DNA of 64,000 nucleotides. It comes from Paenibacillus glucanolyticus NBRC 15330 (GTDB lineage Bacteria; Bacillota; Bacilli; Paenibacillales; Paenibacillaceae). Shown piece after piece: positions 44,909-54,553 of the stretch (positions are counted from its first letter, which is position 1; each line of letters starts with the position of its first letter). The DNA is taken from the NCBI RefSeq assembly GCF_004000885.1, contig NZ_BIMC01000014.1, positions 1 through 64,000 of the forward strand, in the 5' to 3' direction. The position numbers and the translations under genes were made by a program. A model generated the notes under the pieces. The model was not told where the DNA came from. It saw nothing but the letters and a program-made list of their open reading frames with translations, and searched no databases.

Positions 44909-47900
44909 TTAAACCTGAACGGCCTGTCCCCCATCAAAAAAGTACAGCCATTTCTCATATACAGGCTCGCCTAAAATGTCTTCCAGCGCCTTTGCATACA
45001 AATCCAGTTGAAAACGGTACTGTTCCGCCAAAGCCGGAATGCCGCCGCGGTGCTCCAGCACCCGATCCGTTTTATAATCCAGCAGCACAAGTCTTCCATT
45101 GTGCCGGAATAAGCAGTCTACAACCCCCTGGATCAGCACCGTCTCGTCCTGAAGCAGTTGAACATGCGGGTGATCGCTCGCCGTCTGTTCCGCGATTTGG
45201 TCTATAAAAGCAAGCCCTTGATAGGCTTCCGCTGCAGGCAGTGCATAGGAGAACGGCATTTCACGCCATGTATCTTCTGCTTCCAAAAGCTGCTTCCCAA
45301 CTGCACAATCAAAAAGGCTGCTGATTTCCGCCGGCTCCACGACGGCAGCCTGCTCTCCGGTTATGATTTCCTTCTCCACAAGATAGCGGATGGTTTGTTC
45401 AATCTCGGAAATCTGTTCAGCAGCTCCCCCCAATCGTTGAAGGGGCAAGTGCTGCATAATCGTATGGTAGACCGTTCCCCGCTCGGCTGGTGTCAGCTTC
45501 GCAGACTCCATGAATTTTGGCCGCCTCAGGTTCAGTGTGAAGGAAGCGCCAAGTCCTATATCTTCCTGGCTCTGGCGTTTCACGGCCTGCTCCTCTATCA
45601 GATCCAAGGAGGGACTGTCCTGAAGCGTCAAGAGTTTCTTCATCTCCGTCACAGACGTTTTGGCGGAAATTTGACTGACCGCTTCATAGCGATAGCTCCA
45701 AGACAAGCGCCGGTCAATGGCTTCCCGCTGGTGATCGGACACAGCCTCCTCCTGCTGCGCCGTCGCTGAATCCAGTTCTACCGGCTCAAGCTTGTGAAGA
45801 GCTTTTAATTTGTTCTTTCGATCCAGACTGTCTGCTTGTACATCATCCGCAATTCCACTCATGCCCTGCGCCAAAGATTCCGGTGTCTCTATCGAAAACA
45901 ACCACTCTGATTGATCCTCAGCCAGCACACCCAAATTCCCCTCTACGGGCAACCCTGCCATTTCACGGAGCAAGGTCGCGGAAGGGTGCCGGATCACGGC
46001 AGGACCGATCCAGTCCAAATAACTCCGGCCTCGGGCAAGGACATAATCCGGCAGCAGCAGCTCGGGATTATGATCGGCCTGCGCCCATGCAGACACTTTT
46101 TTCGGCAAATCCTTCACCGTACCGACCAGGATCATCTTCTCCTTCGGTCGTGTGAGCGCAACGTAGAGCACTCGCATCTCTTCGGCCAGCAGCTCCAGCT
46201 GCGATCTGCGGCGGATTGCCAGATTAGGCAGGGTGGGGTAACTGACCCGCATGCCCTCATCTACAAATTTCGGTCCAAATCCAAGCTCCTTATGCATGAG
46301 GAAGGGCGAGTTCAAATCCTGCTGGTTGAAATTCTTGGACAACCCCGCCACAAAAACGACCGGGAATTCCAGCCCTTTGCTCTTGTGAATGGTCATCAGA
46401 CGTACAGCGTTTCCTTGGCTGTCCGTTCCGCCGGCAGTCCCAAGATCTCCCCCCCGCTCCCGAAGCCTTGAAACAAAGGTAAGAAAACGAAAGAGTCCCC
46501 TTGAGGAAGTATCCTGCTCATACTGCACCGCACGGTCATACAAGGCTGTCAGATTTCCCTGACGCTGCTTGCCTCCCGGCAAACCGCCGATCCAATCCAA
46601 GTAACCGGTCTCGCTGTAGATCCCCCAGATCAGCTCGCTCAGGCTCCCCTGACGGGCCTCCTGACGCCAGCGCCGCAGCCGGTCCATGAACAACCCCAGT
46701 TTTGTGCCCAGCTCCGTTGATATTTCAACATTCGGGCCGTTCATCCGCATCGAAGCACTTGAAGAGCTGCCTGCAACCAGCTCATGGCCTGCCGCCGCTT
46801 CTGCCATACTTTCCAGCTCTGTGCCCGGAGTCCACTTCCCGTCAACGAGACCTAATGAACGTTCTGAATCCAATACCGGCGCCAGTCCACCTAACGCAGC
46901 AGCTGCCTTAAGCGCATCGTAATAAGTACCTTTGGCGCACAGGCGGACCTGTGCCATCTCTTCCTCCGATAAACCGAGAATGGGCGATCGCAGAACCGAT
47001 GCCAGAGGAATATCCTGCCGAGGGTTATCGATTACCTGCAGCAGCGATAAGATAATCTCCACTTCGGTTGCCTGAAAGTATCCTTTGTTCTGCTCGCCGA
47101 ACGCCGGAATTCCCTCCTGTCGCAGCTCCTCAATGATTAGAGACGCCCATACCATGGCAGAACGCAGCAAAATGACCATATCTCCATACCCGGCGGGCCG
47201 CATCGATTTCAGTGCCTTATCGTAAACCATGAGCGGCTTTCCGCTTTCGCCGGTCATCTCACGGATTCTGCGGGCAATGGCACGAGCTTCCAGTTGGGCG
47301 GTTTCCATCTCAAGCACCTCAACCTCCATCATGCCCCCGTCCTCTTCCGAAGCCGATTCTTCGGACGGTTCCTCCGCACCCTTTCCGAGACGGTCGATGA
47401 GAAGCAATTCCGGCGTATAAGGACTCATGCCCCCTGTATCCTCGCGTTCGGGAAAGGAAGCGCCGGATATCAGCTCCGCGCGCTCGTCATAGGCGATCTC
47501 CGCTACGGATTCATTCATGATCTGTCGAAACAGCACATTAACAGCATTCACAACTTCCATCCGGCTTCGAAAATTTCGAGCCAGATCAATCCGCATGCCC
47601 ACAAGGGACGTGTTGACGTCCGAGGAGAATTTTTTGTATTTATCAAGAAAAAGTCCCGGCTCTGCCAGGCGGAAACGGTAGATGCTCTGCTTGACGTCTC
47701 CAACCATAAACCGATTTCCCGGCGCTTCTCTGGATATCAATCGTACGATATCTTCCTGCACACTGTTTGTATCCTGATATTCGTCCAGCAGCACTTCGTC
47801 AAACTGCTCGCGATATTCCATCGCCGCATCGGAGGGCATCATATGACCCGGCACGGAATCCGGATGGCGAAGAATATGTAGGCAGTAATGCTCCAGATCG

Positions 47901-49030
47901 TTAAAGTCGACCAAGCCTTTTGATGCCTTGGCCTCCCGGTATCGCTCGCCAAAGGAAACAACCGTCTCGGCCAGTTCCTGCATCAGCGGCGCAGCCGTAT
48001 GCAGCTCCTGCAGAAATTCTGATGCCGGTCGGCCGAACAAGGCGCTTTTCAGCTCATTTACGGTCTTCTTCACATGGTCCCGAAGTTCCTTGACCCGTTC
48101 CTGCAGCTCAGGCAGGACATCGTCCTTCCTGACCGATTTCAGCTTGCCAAAAGAAACCTCGCGAAAAATACCGTATAACGATTCCCACGGTGAAGAATCG
48201 ATGGCTTCAAGCAAAGAGGCCACCAGCGACAAATCCTCATTCAGATTATCCACATACGGTGCTGGCCCCCCGGGCTGCATAGCGATGGTTTTCGCTTGCA
48301 ATAGCAGGCCTGCAGCTCCGTTCAATGCTAAACGTGCATCAGCCAATACACTCTGAACCCACGCTGTTTGTCCGAGCGCCTCGGTATCCGCTACCTGGAA
48401 GCTTGCCGCTGTGTCTCGCAGCCAGCTTGCCGGCCATGAATGACTGCGCGAGAAATCGTAGAGGCGCTGAACGAGACGATACAGTGCATCGTCCGTTCTC
48501 TCCCCGCTGAACCAATCAGCCAAACGGAGAAACGTACTGCCCTGGTCCTGCTCTACTTCACCATACTTCTCTTCGAACAGCTCCTCCAACATATCCTGCC
48601 GCATCAAATCCGCCTCATGTTCATTCAGAATGCGGAACCCCGGATCCAGCGGGATCAGCTGATAATACCGGCGGATGACTTCCATGCAGAAGGAGTGCAG
48701 CGTTGTAATCGACGCCCTGCCGAGTAAAGCGAGCTGGCGCCGGATATGCTCGTTGTCCGGGTCACGGTCCAGCTCGCGTTCAAGCGCTTCCCGAATCCGA
48801 CCGCGCATTTCGGCTGCCGCTGCCTTGGTAAAGGTAGCCACAAGCAGCCGGTCCACACTGAACCCTGTGGTGTCGTCAAGGATTTTGCGAATGATCCGCT
48901 CAACGAGCACGGCGGTTTTTCCTGAGCCTGCTGCGGCTGCAACCAGGATGTCATCACCCGAAAGTGCAATGGCCTTCCATTGGTCATCACTCCACATGCT
49001 GCCCTCAGGCTTTGCTATCATCTCCCTCAC
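44909..49030 (-). CDS. addA: Helicase-exonuclease AddA
   Basis: This 1373-residue UvrD-type helicase/nuclease has Walker A AAAAGSGKTAVLVERI near residue 33, helicase motifs such as DEYQDTN and LMTIHKSKGLEFPVVFV, and a C-terminal RecB-like nuclease motif (VLLDYKTD). With AddB it processes double-strand ends for RecA loading. The start is GTG at 49030, with GGGAGGAG before it, overlapping the addB stop as GTGA. The protein is somewhat longer than Bacillus AddA because of extra loops. Confidence 0.97.
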   Translation of the reverse strand: MREMIAKPEGSMWSDDQWKAIALSGDDILVAAAAGSGKTAVLVERIIRKILDDTTGFSVDRLLVATFTKAAAAEMRGRIREALERELDRDPDNEHIRRQLALLGRASITTLHSFCMEVIRRYYQLIPLDPGFRILNEHEADLMRQDMLEELFEEKYGEVEQDQGSTFLRLADWFSGERTDDALYRLVQRLYDFSRSHSWPASWLRDTAASFQVADTEALGQTAWVQSVLADARLALNGAAGLLLQAKTIAMQPGGPAPYVDNLNEDLSLVASLLEAIDSSPWESLYGIFREVSFGKLKSVRKDDVLPELQERVKELRDHVKKTVNELKSALFGRPASEFLQELHTAAPLMQELAETVVSFGERYREAKASKGLVDFNDLEHYCLHILRHPDSVPGHMMPSDAAMEYREQFDEVLLDEYQDTNSVQEDIVRLISREAPGNRFMVGDVKQSIYRFRLAEPGLFLDKYKKFSSDVNTSLVGMRIDLARNFRSRMEVVNAVNVLFRQIMNESVAEIAYDERAELISGASFPEREDTGGMSPYTPELLLIDRLGKGAEEPSEESASEEDGGMMEVEVLEMETAQLEARAIARRIREMTGESGKPLMVYDKALKSMRPAGYGDMVILLRSAMVWASLIIEELRQEGIPAFGEQNKGYFQATEVEIILSLLQVIDNPRQDIPLASVLRSPILGLSEEEMAQVRLCAKGTYYDALKAAAALGGLAPVLDSERSLGLVDGKWTPGTELESMAEAAAGHELVAGSSSSASMRMNGPNVEISTELGTKLGLFMDRLRRWRQEARQGSLSELIWGIYSETGYLDWIGGLPGGKQRQGNLTALYDRAVQYEQDTSSRGLFRFLTFVSRLRERGGDLGTAGGTDSQGNAVRLMTIHKSKGLEFPVVFVAGLSKNFNQQDLNSPFLMHKELGFGPKFVDEGMRVSYPTLPNLAIRRRSQLELLAEEMRVLYVALTRPKEKMILVGTVKDLPKKVSAWAQADHNPELLLPDYVLARGRSYLDWIGPAVIRHPSATLLREMAGLPVEGNLGVLAEDQSEWLFSIETPESLAQGMSGIADDVQADSLDRKNKLKALHKLEPVELDSATAQQEEAVSDHQREAIDRRLSWSYRYEAVSQISAKTSVTEMKKLLTLQDSPSLDLIEEQAVKRQSQEDIGLGASFTLNLRRPKFMESAKLTPAERGTVYHTIMQHLPLQRLGGAAEQISEIEQTIRYLVEKEIITGEQAAVVEPAEISSLFDCAVGKQLLEAEDTWREMPFSYALPAAEAYQGLAFIDQIAEQTASDHPHVQLLQDETVLIQGVVDCLFRHNGRLVLLDYKTDRVLEHRGGIPALAEQYRFQLDLYAKALEDILGEPVYEKWLYFFDGGQAVQV

Positions 49031-52000
49031 CGACTCTCTCCTCCCTTCGAATGTCCCAGCAGATCCCAGACCTGATCGCGTCCCGGCTTGCCCAGCAGCT
49101 GGTAGTCGCTGCCCTCAATCGCATCGTCGAACTGACACACCGGCCGGTAGGAACAGTACGTGCAAGCTGTTTCCTGCTGGATTCGGTAAGGTTCAATCGC
49201 TACATCGCCGCCGGTAATTCTGGAGCCGATCGTCAGCATATTTTCCCGCACTGCGGATAACAAAGTCTCCCACTGATCCGGCGTCGCAACGGCTGCGCTG
49301 CTGTAGAAGCTGCCGTCTGTTTTGACGGCAACGGGCAGAATAGCCGAATGGCCTTTTTCAAGGGATGAATCCATGAGGGAAACGGCTTCACGGTCTGCAA
49401 GCAGCAGACCTTTCATTTTGTAGCGCTTGAGCAGTTCCTCTGCCGCCTGTTCCGGCGTCATGCCGTTTGCGGATTGCAATACCGGATCATGAACGTGGAA
49501 ATACAGCGTTCCTGCAGGCAATGCCTGTTCGCCAAGCCAATCCTCCGCAAACGTCAGCAGCACGTCCAGATAGGTCAGCATCTGCAAGGACAATCCGTAA
49601 TAGACCTCATGCAATCGCAGATCCTTCTGGCTGGATTTATAATCAATGACCCGAAGCATGATCCCATGCTCGCCACGTGCCATATCCACCCGGTCAATAC
49701 GACCGACAACCTCCATCTTCACCCCGTTAAGCAGTTCAAACGTCAGCGGCGGCAGCGGTTTGCCGGGACCGAAGTCAAGCTCAAGGCCGATCGGCTCGAA
49801 TTTGCCGCGCCGGGCTTGTTCACCCAAAATAACGGAAGCTCTGCCCACGATATTCTTCAGCTTCCGGGAGATATATCCATACCGTTTGGAGCTCAACAAG
49901 ATTTCGCCCTGCAGCATCGGAGCGAGCCGATCCACGGTAGCCTCCGCCTCACGCAGACACTCATCTGCCGACAGGTCTCCCCAGCTTCGATGCTCCGATT
50001 GAAACTTCACTGCCATGCTGCTCAAGGCAGCATGGAACAGCTGTCCGATGTCAGGAGCCTGCAGTCGGTACAGCTGCCGCTCTCTCAGCTTTAATCCATG
50101 TGATGCAAAATGTGAAAATGGACAGGCTACAAACCGCTCCATCCGGGATACGCTTGTCCGCAGCTTCGTTCCATACAATTGCCTGCTGGTCTCTTCCTTA
50201 AGAGGCTGCGCTTCATTCCGATAGGACAATGAAGAGAGCATCGATTCCAGACGCGGCCGAAATTCCGGCTTCTGAGCAAACCAATTGTACATATGCCACC
50301 AAATGTGCGGAATGTCCTCTCCATTCCTCCAGTCGCGAAGCCTGCCCGTTAAATATGCAAGCGTCTTGTCCGGGCGGGCCGCATAACGCTCCTGTTCGGG
50401 AACCGATTGCCCGGCATGCGGCCTTGGATACAGGGGTGTCTCGTCGATCTGGAACATCAGCTTCAGATGACGGATCACCTCGGAAGGCAATAACGTCTTG
50501 CCTTCATCATCTGCAGCAGGATAGCTGACCCACAGCTGCTCGCTGGCTGAAGTAAGCGCGTTGTAGATCAGGAAGCGCTCATCCAGCAGTCTGCGGGATA
50601 TACTCGGGGCAAGCTCCAACCCGCGATCTTCGAGATGGAGCCGCTCCGGCTCTGTCAAAATGCCGTCATCCTGAAACTGGGCTGGAAGAACGCCATCGTT
50701 AATGCCGAGCAGAAAAGCATACTTCACCCCGCCCGTTCGTGTCCGGTCCATGCTTCCGATAAGCACCTGATCCAGAGAGGGTGGTACAAGGGCCATCTTC
50801 ATTTCAGTGAGACCCGTATCCAGCACCCCTGTAAACAATTCCGTGCTCAGCTTCTCTGCACCCATCATCTCCACAATCTGGTCAAGCAGGTCAAGCACGG
50901 CTCCCCATACCTGGCGATGCTCCCTGGCTTCCTCTGGACGTCCTGCGTCCAACGCGGCCCGGCTGAGCAGCTCCAGCTTCTCAGGTACATCGCACTCCTC
51001 CAGAAGGCGATAAACTGCCGTACTCTGATCCATGGCGGTCGCAGCCTTTTTCATCCGTTTCTCGAACGCATGAAGCGGCTCTGCGATGACCCTTCTTGCG
51101 TATTCAATAGCCTGCATGCCGTCGAGATTGAGCACCTCGTTTTCTCCATCCTCTAGAGAGAGACTTGGAATCCCCTTCCACGGACGGCCATCCGTCCAGC
51201 GGTAACCATGAATCCCGGAAGCGAGCACATGATTCTCCAACCGGTCCATATCCTCCCGGTTCAGGGAGCCGTCCAGCGGAAGCAGCAAATCCGTCTTCAC
51301 GCAGCGGAACACATCCTCATAACGCCATCTTCGCCCAATGACATCCAGAGCCGAGCGAATGAATTCAACTAACGGATGGTGCAGTTCGCTCCGCTTCTGA
51401 TCCAGAAAATAAGGAATATCGTATTCCTTGAATAACGGGCCTACCAGATGCTCATAATCTCCCATATTCCGGACGAATACCGCCATCTCCCGGAATCTCG
51501 CTCCTTCCTCCTGCGCCAAGCGCAGCATCTCTCGAAGTGCCCCTTCGATTTCGGCCCGGCGATGGCTGGCAGCATGAAGAAGCAGCCCTTCTCTGCGGCC
51601 GTTCTCCTTGTCCTCATGATTCCCGTCTCCATAAGCTCCCGTCCAGCGCTTCTTCCGGTCATAACCGCGCTCAAGATGCGCCAGCACCGGGGAATCCTGA
51701 AACCGCGGCGGCACTTCAGGATGCAGCATATGGTGTTCCGCATCCATTCCCAACTCATCGGCAATTCCTTTCAGCTTTATGTACGTCACCGCGGTAGGAT
51801 GAAACAAATCCAGCTCATGTGGAACAGCCCCATCCATATAAGGTTTGTCGAGTGTCAGAGCTATCGTGACGTGATTGGCATGATGGATAAGCTCCCCGAG
51901 CACCCGATACTCCTGCGGGGTAAAGCCATGGAAGCCATCGATCCAGATGTCGGCACGCTTGATGTATTCTGAGTCCGCCACGCCCTCCGCCAGTGAGGCG

Positions 52001-52557
52001 AGTGTGTCTTCCTCATCCGTGTACAGCCGCGATATCTCGAGTTCGAAATCACGGAATACAGTTACGATATCTTCCAGCTTTCGGCGAAGCATCGGAGAAT
52101 TTCCGGAGCCCGACATCATCTGGCTCAGCTGCTCCTCCACACAGGAAGCGTCAATGCAGTATCGCTTCATTTCCGTGTAGAGCTCACTCAGCTTACCGAC
52201 AAAACCGAGCTGCTCGCCTGAGGCGCCGAATAGCTGCAGTTCTTCTTTGCGCCTCCGCAAAATTTTATACATCAGCATGCGTTTTCCTTCTTCACTGATC
52301 GCCACTTTCGCTGCTCCGCCAGTCTCCTGCATGACCCGGTAGGCCAATCGGCGGAAACTGAGCACTTGCGCACGCATCATGCCCCGTATGCCTCCCGCAT
52401 TCACGAGTGCGTGTTCGGCTTCATAGGACCCCTGCTCCGGAACGATCAGAATCATCGGATTCCCCCTGGGATCCCGCTCCAGTTGATCCATCATCTCTTG
52501 ACGGATCAATGTGCTCTTGCCGCTGCCTGACCTTCCGATCACAAATTGAACGCTCAT
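49027..52557 (-). CDS. addB: Helicase-exonuclease AddB
   Basis: This 1176-residue protein has Walker A GRSGSGKST (8-16), a RecB-like nuclease domain at the C-terminus (VIDYKSSQKDLRL), and the cysteines of the 4Fe-4S cluster: one in RFVACPFSH and three in CTYCSYRPVC. AddB finds Chi and carries the second nuclease. ATG at 52557 has AAGGGGG six bases upstream; the longer frame adds 18 residues. It is the first gene of addB-addA-sbcD-sbcC. Confidence 0.96.
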   Translation of the reverse strand: MSVQFVIGRSGSGKSTLIRQEMMDQLERDPRGNPMILIVPEQGSYEAEHALVNAGGIRGMMRAQVLSFRRLAYRVMQETGGAAKVAISEEGKRMLMYKILRRRKEELQLFGASGEQLGFVGKLSELYTEMKRYCIDASCVEEQLSQMMSGSGNSPMLRRKLEDIVTVFRDFELEISRLYTDEEDTLASLAEGVADSEYIKRADIWIDGFHGFTPQEYRVLGELIHHANHVTIALTLDKPYMDGAVPHELDLFHPTAVTYIKLKGIADELGMDAEHHMLHPEVPPRFQDSPVLAHLERGYDRKKRWTGAYGDGNHEDKENGRREGLLLHAASHRRAEIEGALREMLRLAQEEGARFREMAVFVRNMGDYEHLVGPLFKEYDIPYFLDQKRSELHHPLVEFIRSALDVIGRRWRYEDVFRCVKTDLLLPLDGSLNREDMDRLENHVLASGIHGYRWTDGRPWKGIPSLSLEDGENEVLNLDGMQAIEYARRVIAEPLHAFEKRMKKAATAMDQSTAVYRLLEECDVPEKLELLSRAALDAGRPEEAREHRQVWGAVLDLLDQIVEMMGAEKLSTELFTGVLDTGLTEMKMALVPPSLDQVLIGSMDRTRTGGVKYAFLLGINDGVLPAQFQDDGILTEPERLHLEDRGLELAPSISRRLLDERFLIYNALTSASEQLWVSYPAADDEGKTLLPSEVIRHLKLMFQIDETPLYPRPHAGQSVPEQERYAARPDKTLAYLTGRLRDWRNGEDIPHIWWHMYNWFAQKPEFRPRLESMLSSLSYRNEAQPLKEETSRQLYGTKLRTSVSRMERFVACPFSHFASHGLKLRERQLYRLQAPDIGQLFHAALSSMAVKFQSEHRSWGDLSADECLREAEATVDRLAPMLQGEILLSSKRYGYISRKLKNIVGRASVILGEQARRGKFEPIGLELDFGPGKPLPPLTFELLNGVKMEVVGRIDRVDMARGEHGIMLRVIDYKSSQKDLRLHEVYYGLSLQMLTYLDVLLTFAEDWLGEQALPAGTLYFHVHDPVLQSANGMTPEQAAEELLKRYKMKGLLLADREAVSLMDSSLEKGHSAILPVAVKTDGSFYSSAAVATPDQWETLLSAVRENMLTIGSRITGGDVAIEPYRIQQETACTYCSYRPVCQFDDAIEGSDYQLLGKPGRDQVWDLLGHSKGGESR

Positions 52558-52688
52558 GCTATGCCCCCTTCCACAGTGTCTGCCAAAGGGTACTCCTTCA
52601 CCAGAGAACACGATATCGTTCCGATGAAATCATACCCTTGAATCTATGATTTATTTGACCAAAAAGGATGTAAAATCCATTGTAATTG

Positions 52689-52715
52689 TTAGCACTCTAT
52701 CAAAAAAGATGCTGA
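52689..52715 (-). promoter_or_regulatory. CIRCE-like element with one intact arm
   Basis: TTAGCACTC (52689-52697) is a perfect half of the HrcA operator; nine bases later AGATGCTGA (52707-52715) matches the other arm (GAGTGCTAA) at only five of nine positions. It lies in the addB leader, about 130 bases before the ATG. Confidence 0.3.
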
Positions 52716-52720
52716 TTCCT

Positions 52721-52757
52721 AGTATAACATAAGTGCGGTTTGATGGAACATACGTTT
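52721..52757 (-). promoter_or_regulatory. addB promoter with LexA-type box
   Basis: On the minus strand an extended -10 TGTTATACT (TATACT at 52721-52726) lies 17 bases from GTTCCA (52744-52749). The box GAACATACGTTT (52746-52757) fits the Gram-positive LexA core GAAC-RNRY-GTTY and overlaps the -35. Interval 52558-52865 holds only this, the CIRCE-like element and the next terminator. Confidence 0.58.
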
Positions 52758-52797
52758 GGATTTCATTGCCATTCCAAAATATTGTGTGCATAAGAAA

Positions 52798-52840
52798 AAG
52801 GACCTCCCCTCATGGTTTACCCACCACTTGGAAGATCCTT
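52798..52840 (-). terminator. Terminator of the RlmI-like methyltransferase gene
   Basis: AAGGATCT pairs with AGGTCCTT (one G-U), with inner TCC-GGG, followed by TTTC on the minus strand, 26 bases past the stop. Confidence 0.78.
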
Positions 52841-52865
52841 CTTATCCATACGATTCGGCAGCACT

Positions 52866-54239
52866 CTATAGTCTTGATTTGCTGCGCACTTCAAACACAG
52901 CGAATTTCAAATAATGCCCCTCGTCCACCCCAAGGATTTGGGGGTGATCTTTACCAGCGGCACGCCATTCCACCAATCTCAGAATTTTGCCTGCATCTTG
53001 GGCCGCATCCTGGATCGTCTCCAGGAACAAATCCGGCCGCATATGGTACGAGCAGCTAGCCGTAACCAAATAACCGCCCTCGTTCACCAGTTTCATGCCA
53101 TGCAAATTGATGTCCTTGTATCCGCGGCAAGCCCCTTTGACGGCTGACTTGGTTTTGGCAAATGCCGGTGGATCCAGAATTACCACATCCCAGGAACGGC
53201 CGCCTCCTGCTGTCAGGGGTTTGGAGGTGTCTACCTTCTGATCCCCTTTGGCCCGCTGTTCACGTTCATCCAGTCCTTTTACCTGGTTCCGCAAATATTG
53301 GAAGGCATCATCCACGACGAACTCCACCCGATCCTGAAATCCGTTCAGTTCGACATTCTCTCTGGCACTGTCTATTGCATGCTCCGAAATATCGAGGCAG
53401 GTAACTTTCTTGGCGCCATATTGGCAAGCATGCAGGGTGAAGCTGCCCGTATGGGAAAAGCATTCAAGCACCGTGGCTCCGTCCCAATATGGAAAAGTAA
53501 CTTCTTTTCCACTCTTGTTCACAGGCACCTTCTTCAGCTCACCACCCGATTCCACTGCTTGAAGCGCAATTCCGCTGCGGCTTCCCCAGCCGGTCATTAA
53601 CGGTTTAATGGAAGCCCGATTCTCACGCTGGTCAAAGAAATATCCCGTCTTCTGTCCCTCTTCGATATCAACCTTAATCTTGAGGCCGTTCTCCGTCACG
53701 GTTACGTGGCGCGGACACTCTCCGTAGAGGACCCCTTTGCGCAGCTCAAGTCCCTCCAGCTCACGAACGGATACGTCGCTCCGCTCATAGATCCCTTTTG
53801 GCTGCATAACCTCAACCAGCGCACTCACAATCTCTTCACGGCAGCGATCCATACCCAGCGTCAGCAGCTGCACAACCAGCACGTCAGCGAAACGGTCTAC
53901 AATCAAACCGGGTAAAAAATCGGCTTCTCCGTATACCAGCCGGTAGGCGTTCTCTTCCCCGATAAACCGTTCCCGGTGCTTCAGGCACTCCTGAAAACGG
54001 GCGGCAAAAAAAGTCCGATTCATCAACTCAACCGGCTCGTAGGAAACGGTGCGTACCGTGATTTGAGACTGCGGATTGTAATAACCCGAGGCAAGAAACC
54101 GCCCTTGGTGGTTTAACACAGAAACCAGATCCCCCGGTTTCGGCTCTCCCTCAACTGAGGCAATCTCGCTTTTATAAACCCAGGGATGCCCCTGCTCCAA
54201 TCTCTTTTTTCGACTGCGCTCCAAAATAACCGATGGCAC
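52866..54239 (-). CDS. Class I SAM-dependent rRNA methyltransferase (RlmI/RlmK family)
   Basis: This 457-residue protein has an N-terminal PUA domain (ILERSRKKRLEQGHPWVYKSEI) and a Rossmann methyltransferase domain. ECFSHTGSFTLHACQYGA is the SAM loop; DPPAFAKTKSA and CSYHM carry the family catalytic motif. It is likely to methylate a cytosine of 23S rRNA, as RlmI does at C1962. An insertion near residues 215-260 and another near 335-365 make it longer than E. coli RlmI (396). The start is GTG at 54239 with AAGGAG ten bases upstream; the longest frame starts 17 codons earlier. Confidence 0.9.
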   Translation of the reverse strand: MPSVILERSRKKRLEQGHPWVYKSEIASVEGEPKPGDLVSVLNHQGRFLASGYYNPQSQITVRTVSYEPVELMNRTFFAARFQECLKHRERFIGEENAYRLVYGEADFLPGLIVDRFADVLVVQLLTLGMDRCREEIVSALVEVMQPKGIYERSDVSVRELEGLELRKGVLYGECPRHVTVTENGLKIKVDIEEGQKTGYFFDQRENRASIKPLMTGWGSRSGIALQAVESGGELKKVPVNKSGKEVTFPYWDGATVLECFSHTGSFTLHACQYGAKKVTCLDISEHAIDSARENVELNGFQDRVEFVVDDAFQYLRNQVKGLDEREQRAKGDQKVDTSKPLTAGGGRSWDVVILDPPAFAKTKSAVKGACRGYKDINLHGMKLVNEGGYLVTASCSYHMRPDLFLETIQDAAQDAGKILRLVEWRAAGKDHPQILGVDEGHYLKFAVFEVRSKSRL

Positions 54240-54553
54240 TGTATGTTCACTCCTTAAGTTATCCCCTGCGCCATATCTATAGGCATGCATGTCCGCCAGG
54301 GGTCATATACGTAATAAGAAAAGCGTCTACCGACGTGTTTTTTGCGTAAGACAGACTTTTCCATAAGACAGACAGCGTGTAAAGGATGTTTTTCTTGCGA
54401 TTATCGAATTCGCTCAGCTTCGGTGAACTGTTATAAATTCCATAATCTTAAGAAAAGCACCGATGGAGGTCTTACCGAAGAGATCCGGTCAAGTCCTTCC
54501 GCCGCGGCCGACGTTATTATCTCACACTTTATTCCTCAGAAAAGGAGAACATC
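54240..54553. other. Intergenic region with short direct repeats and a weak promoter
   Basis: This 314-base gap separates divergent genes. It holds two copies of TAAGACAGAC (54347-54356 and 54364-54373, 17 bases apart) and a weak promoter for the cotransporter (TTCGCT at 54409-54414, TATAAA at 54432-54437, spacing 17). No gene or RNA is supported. Confidence 0.35.
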
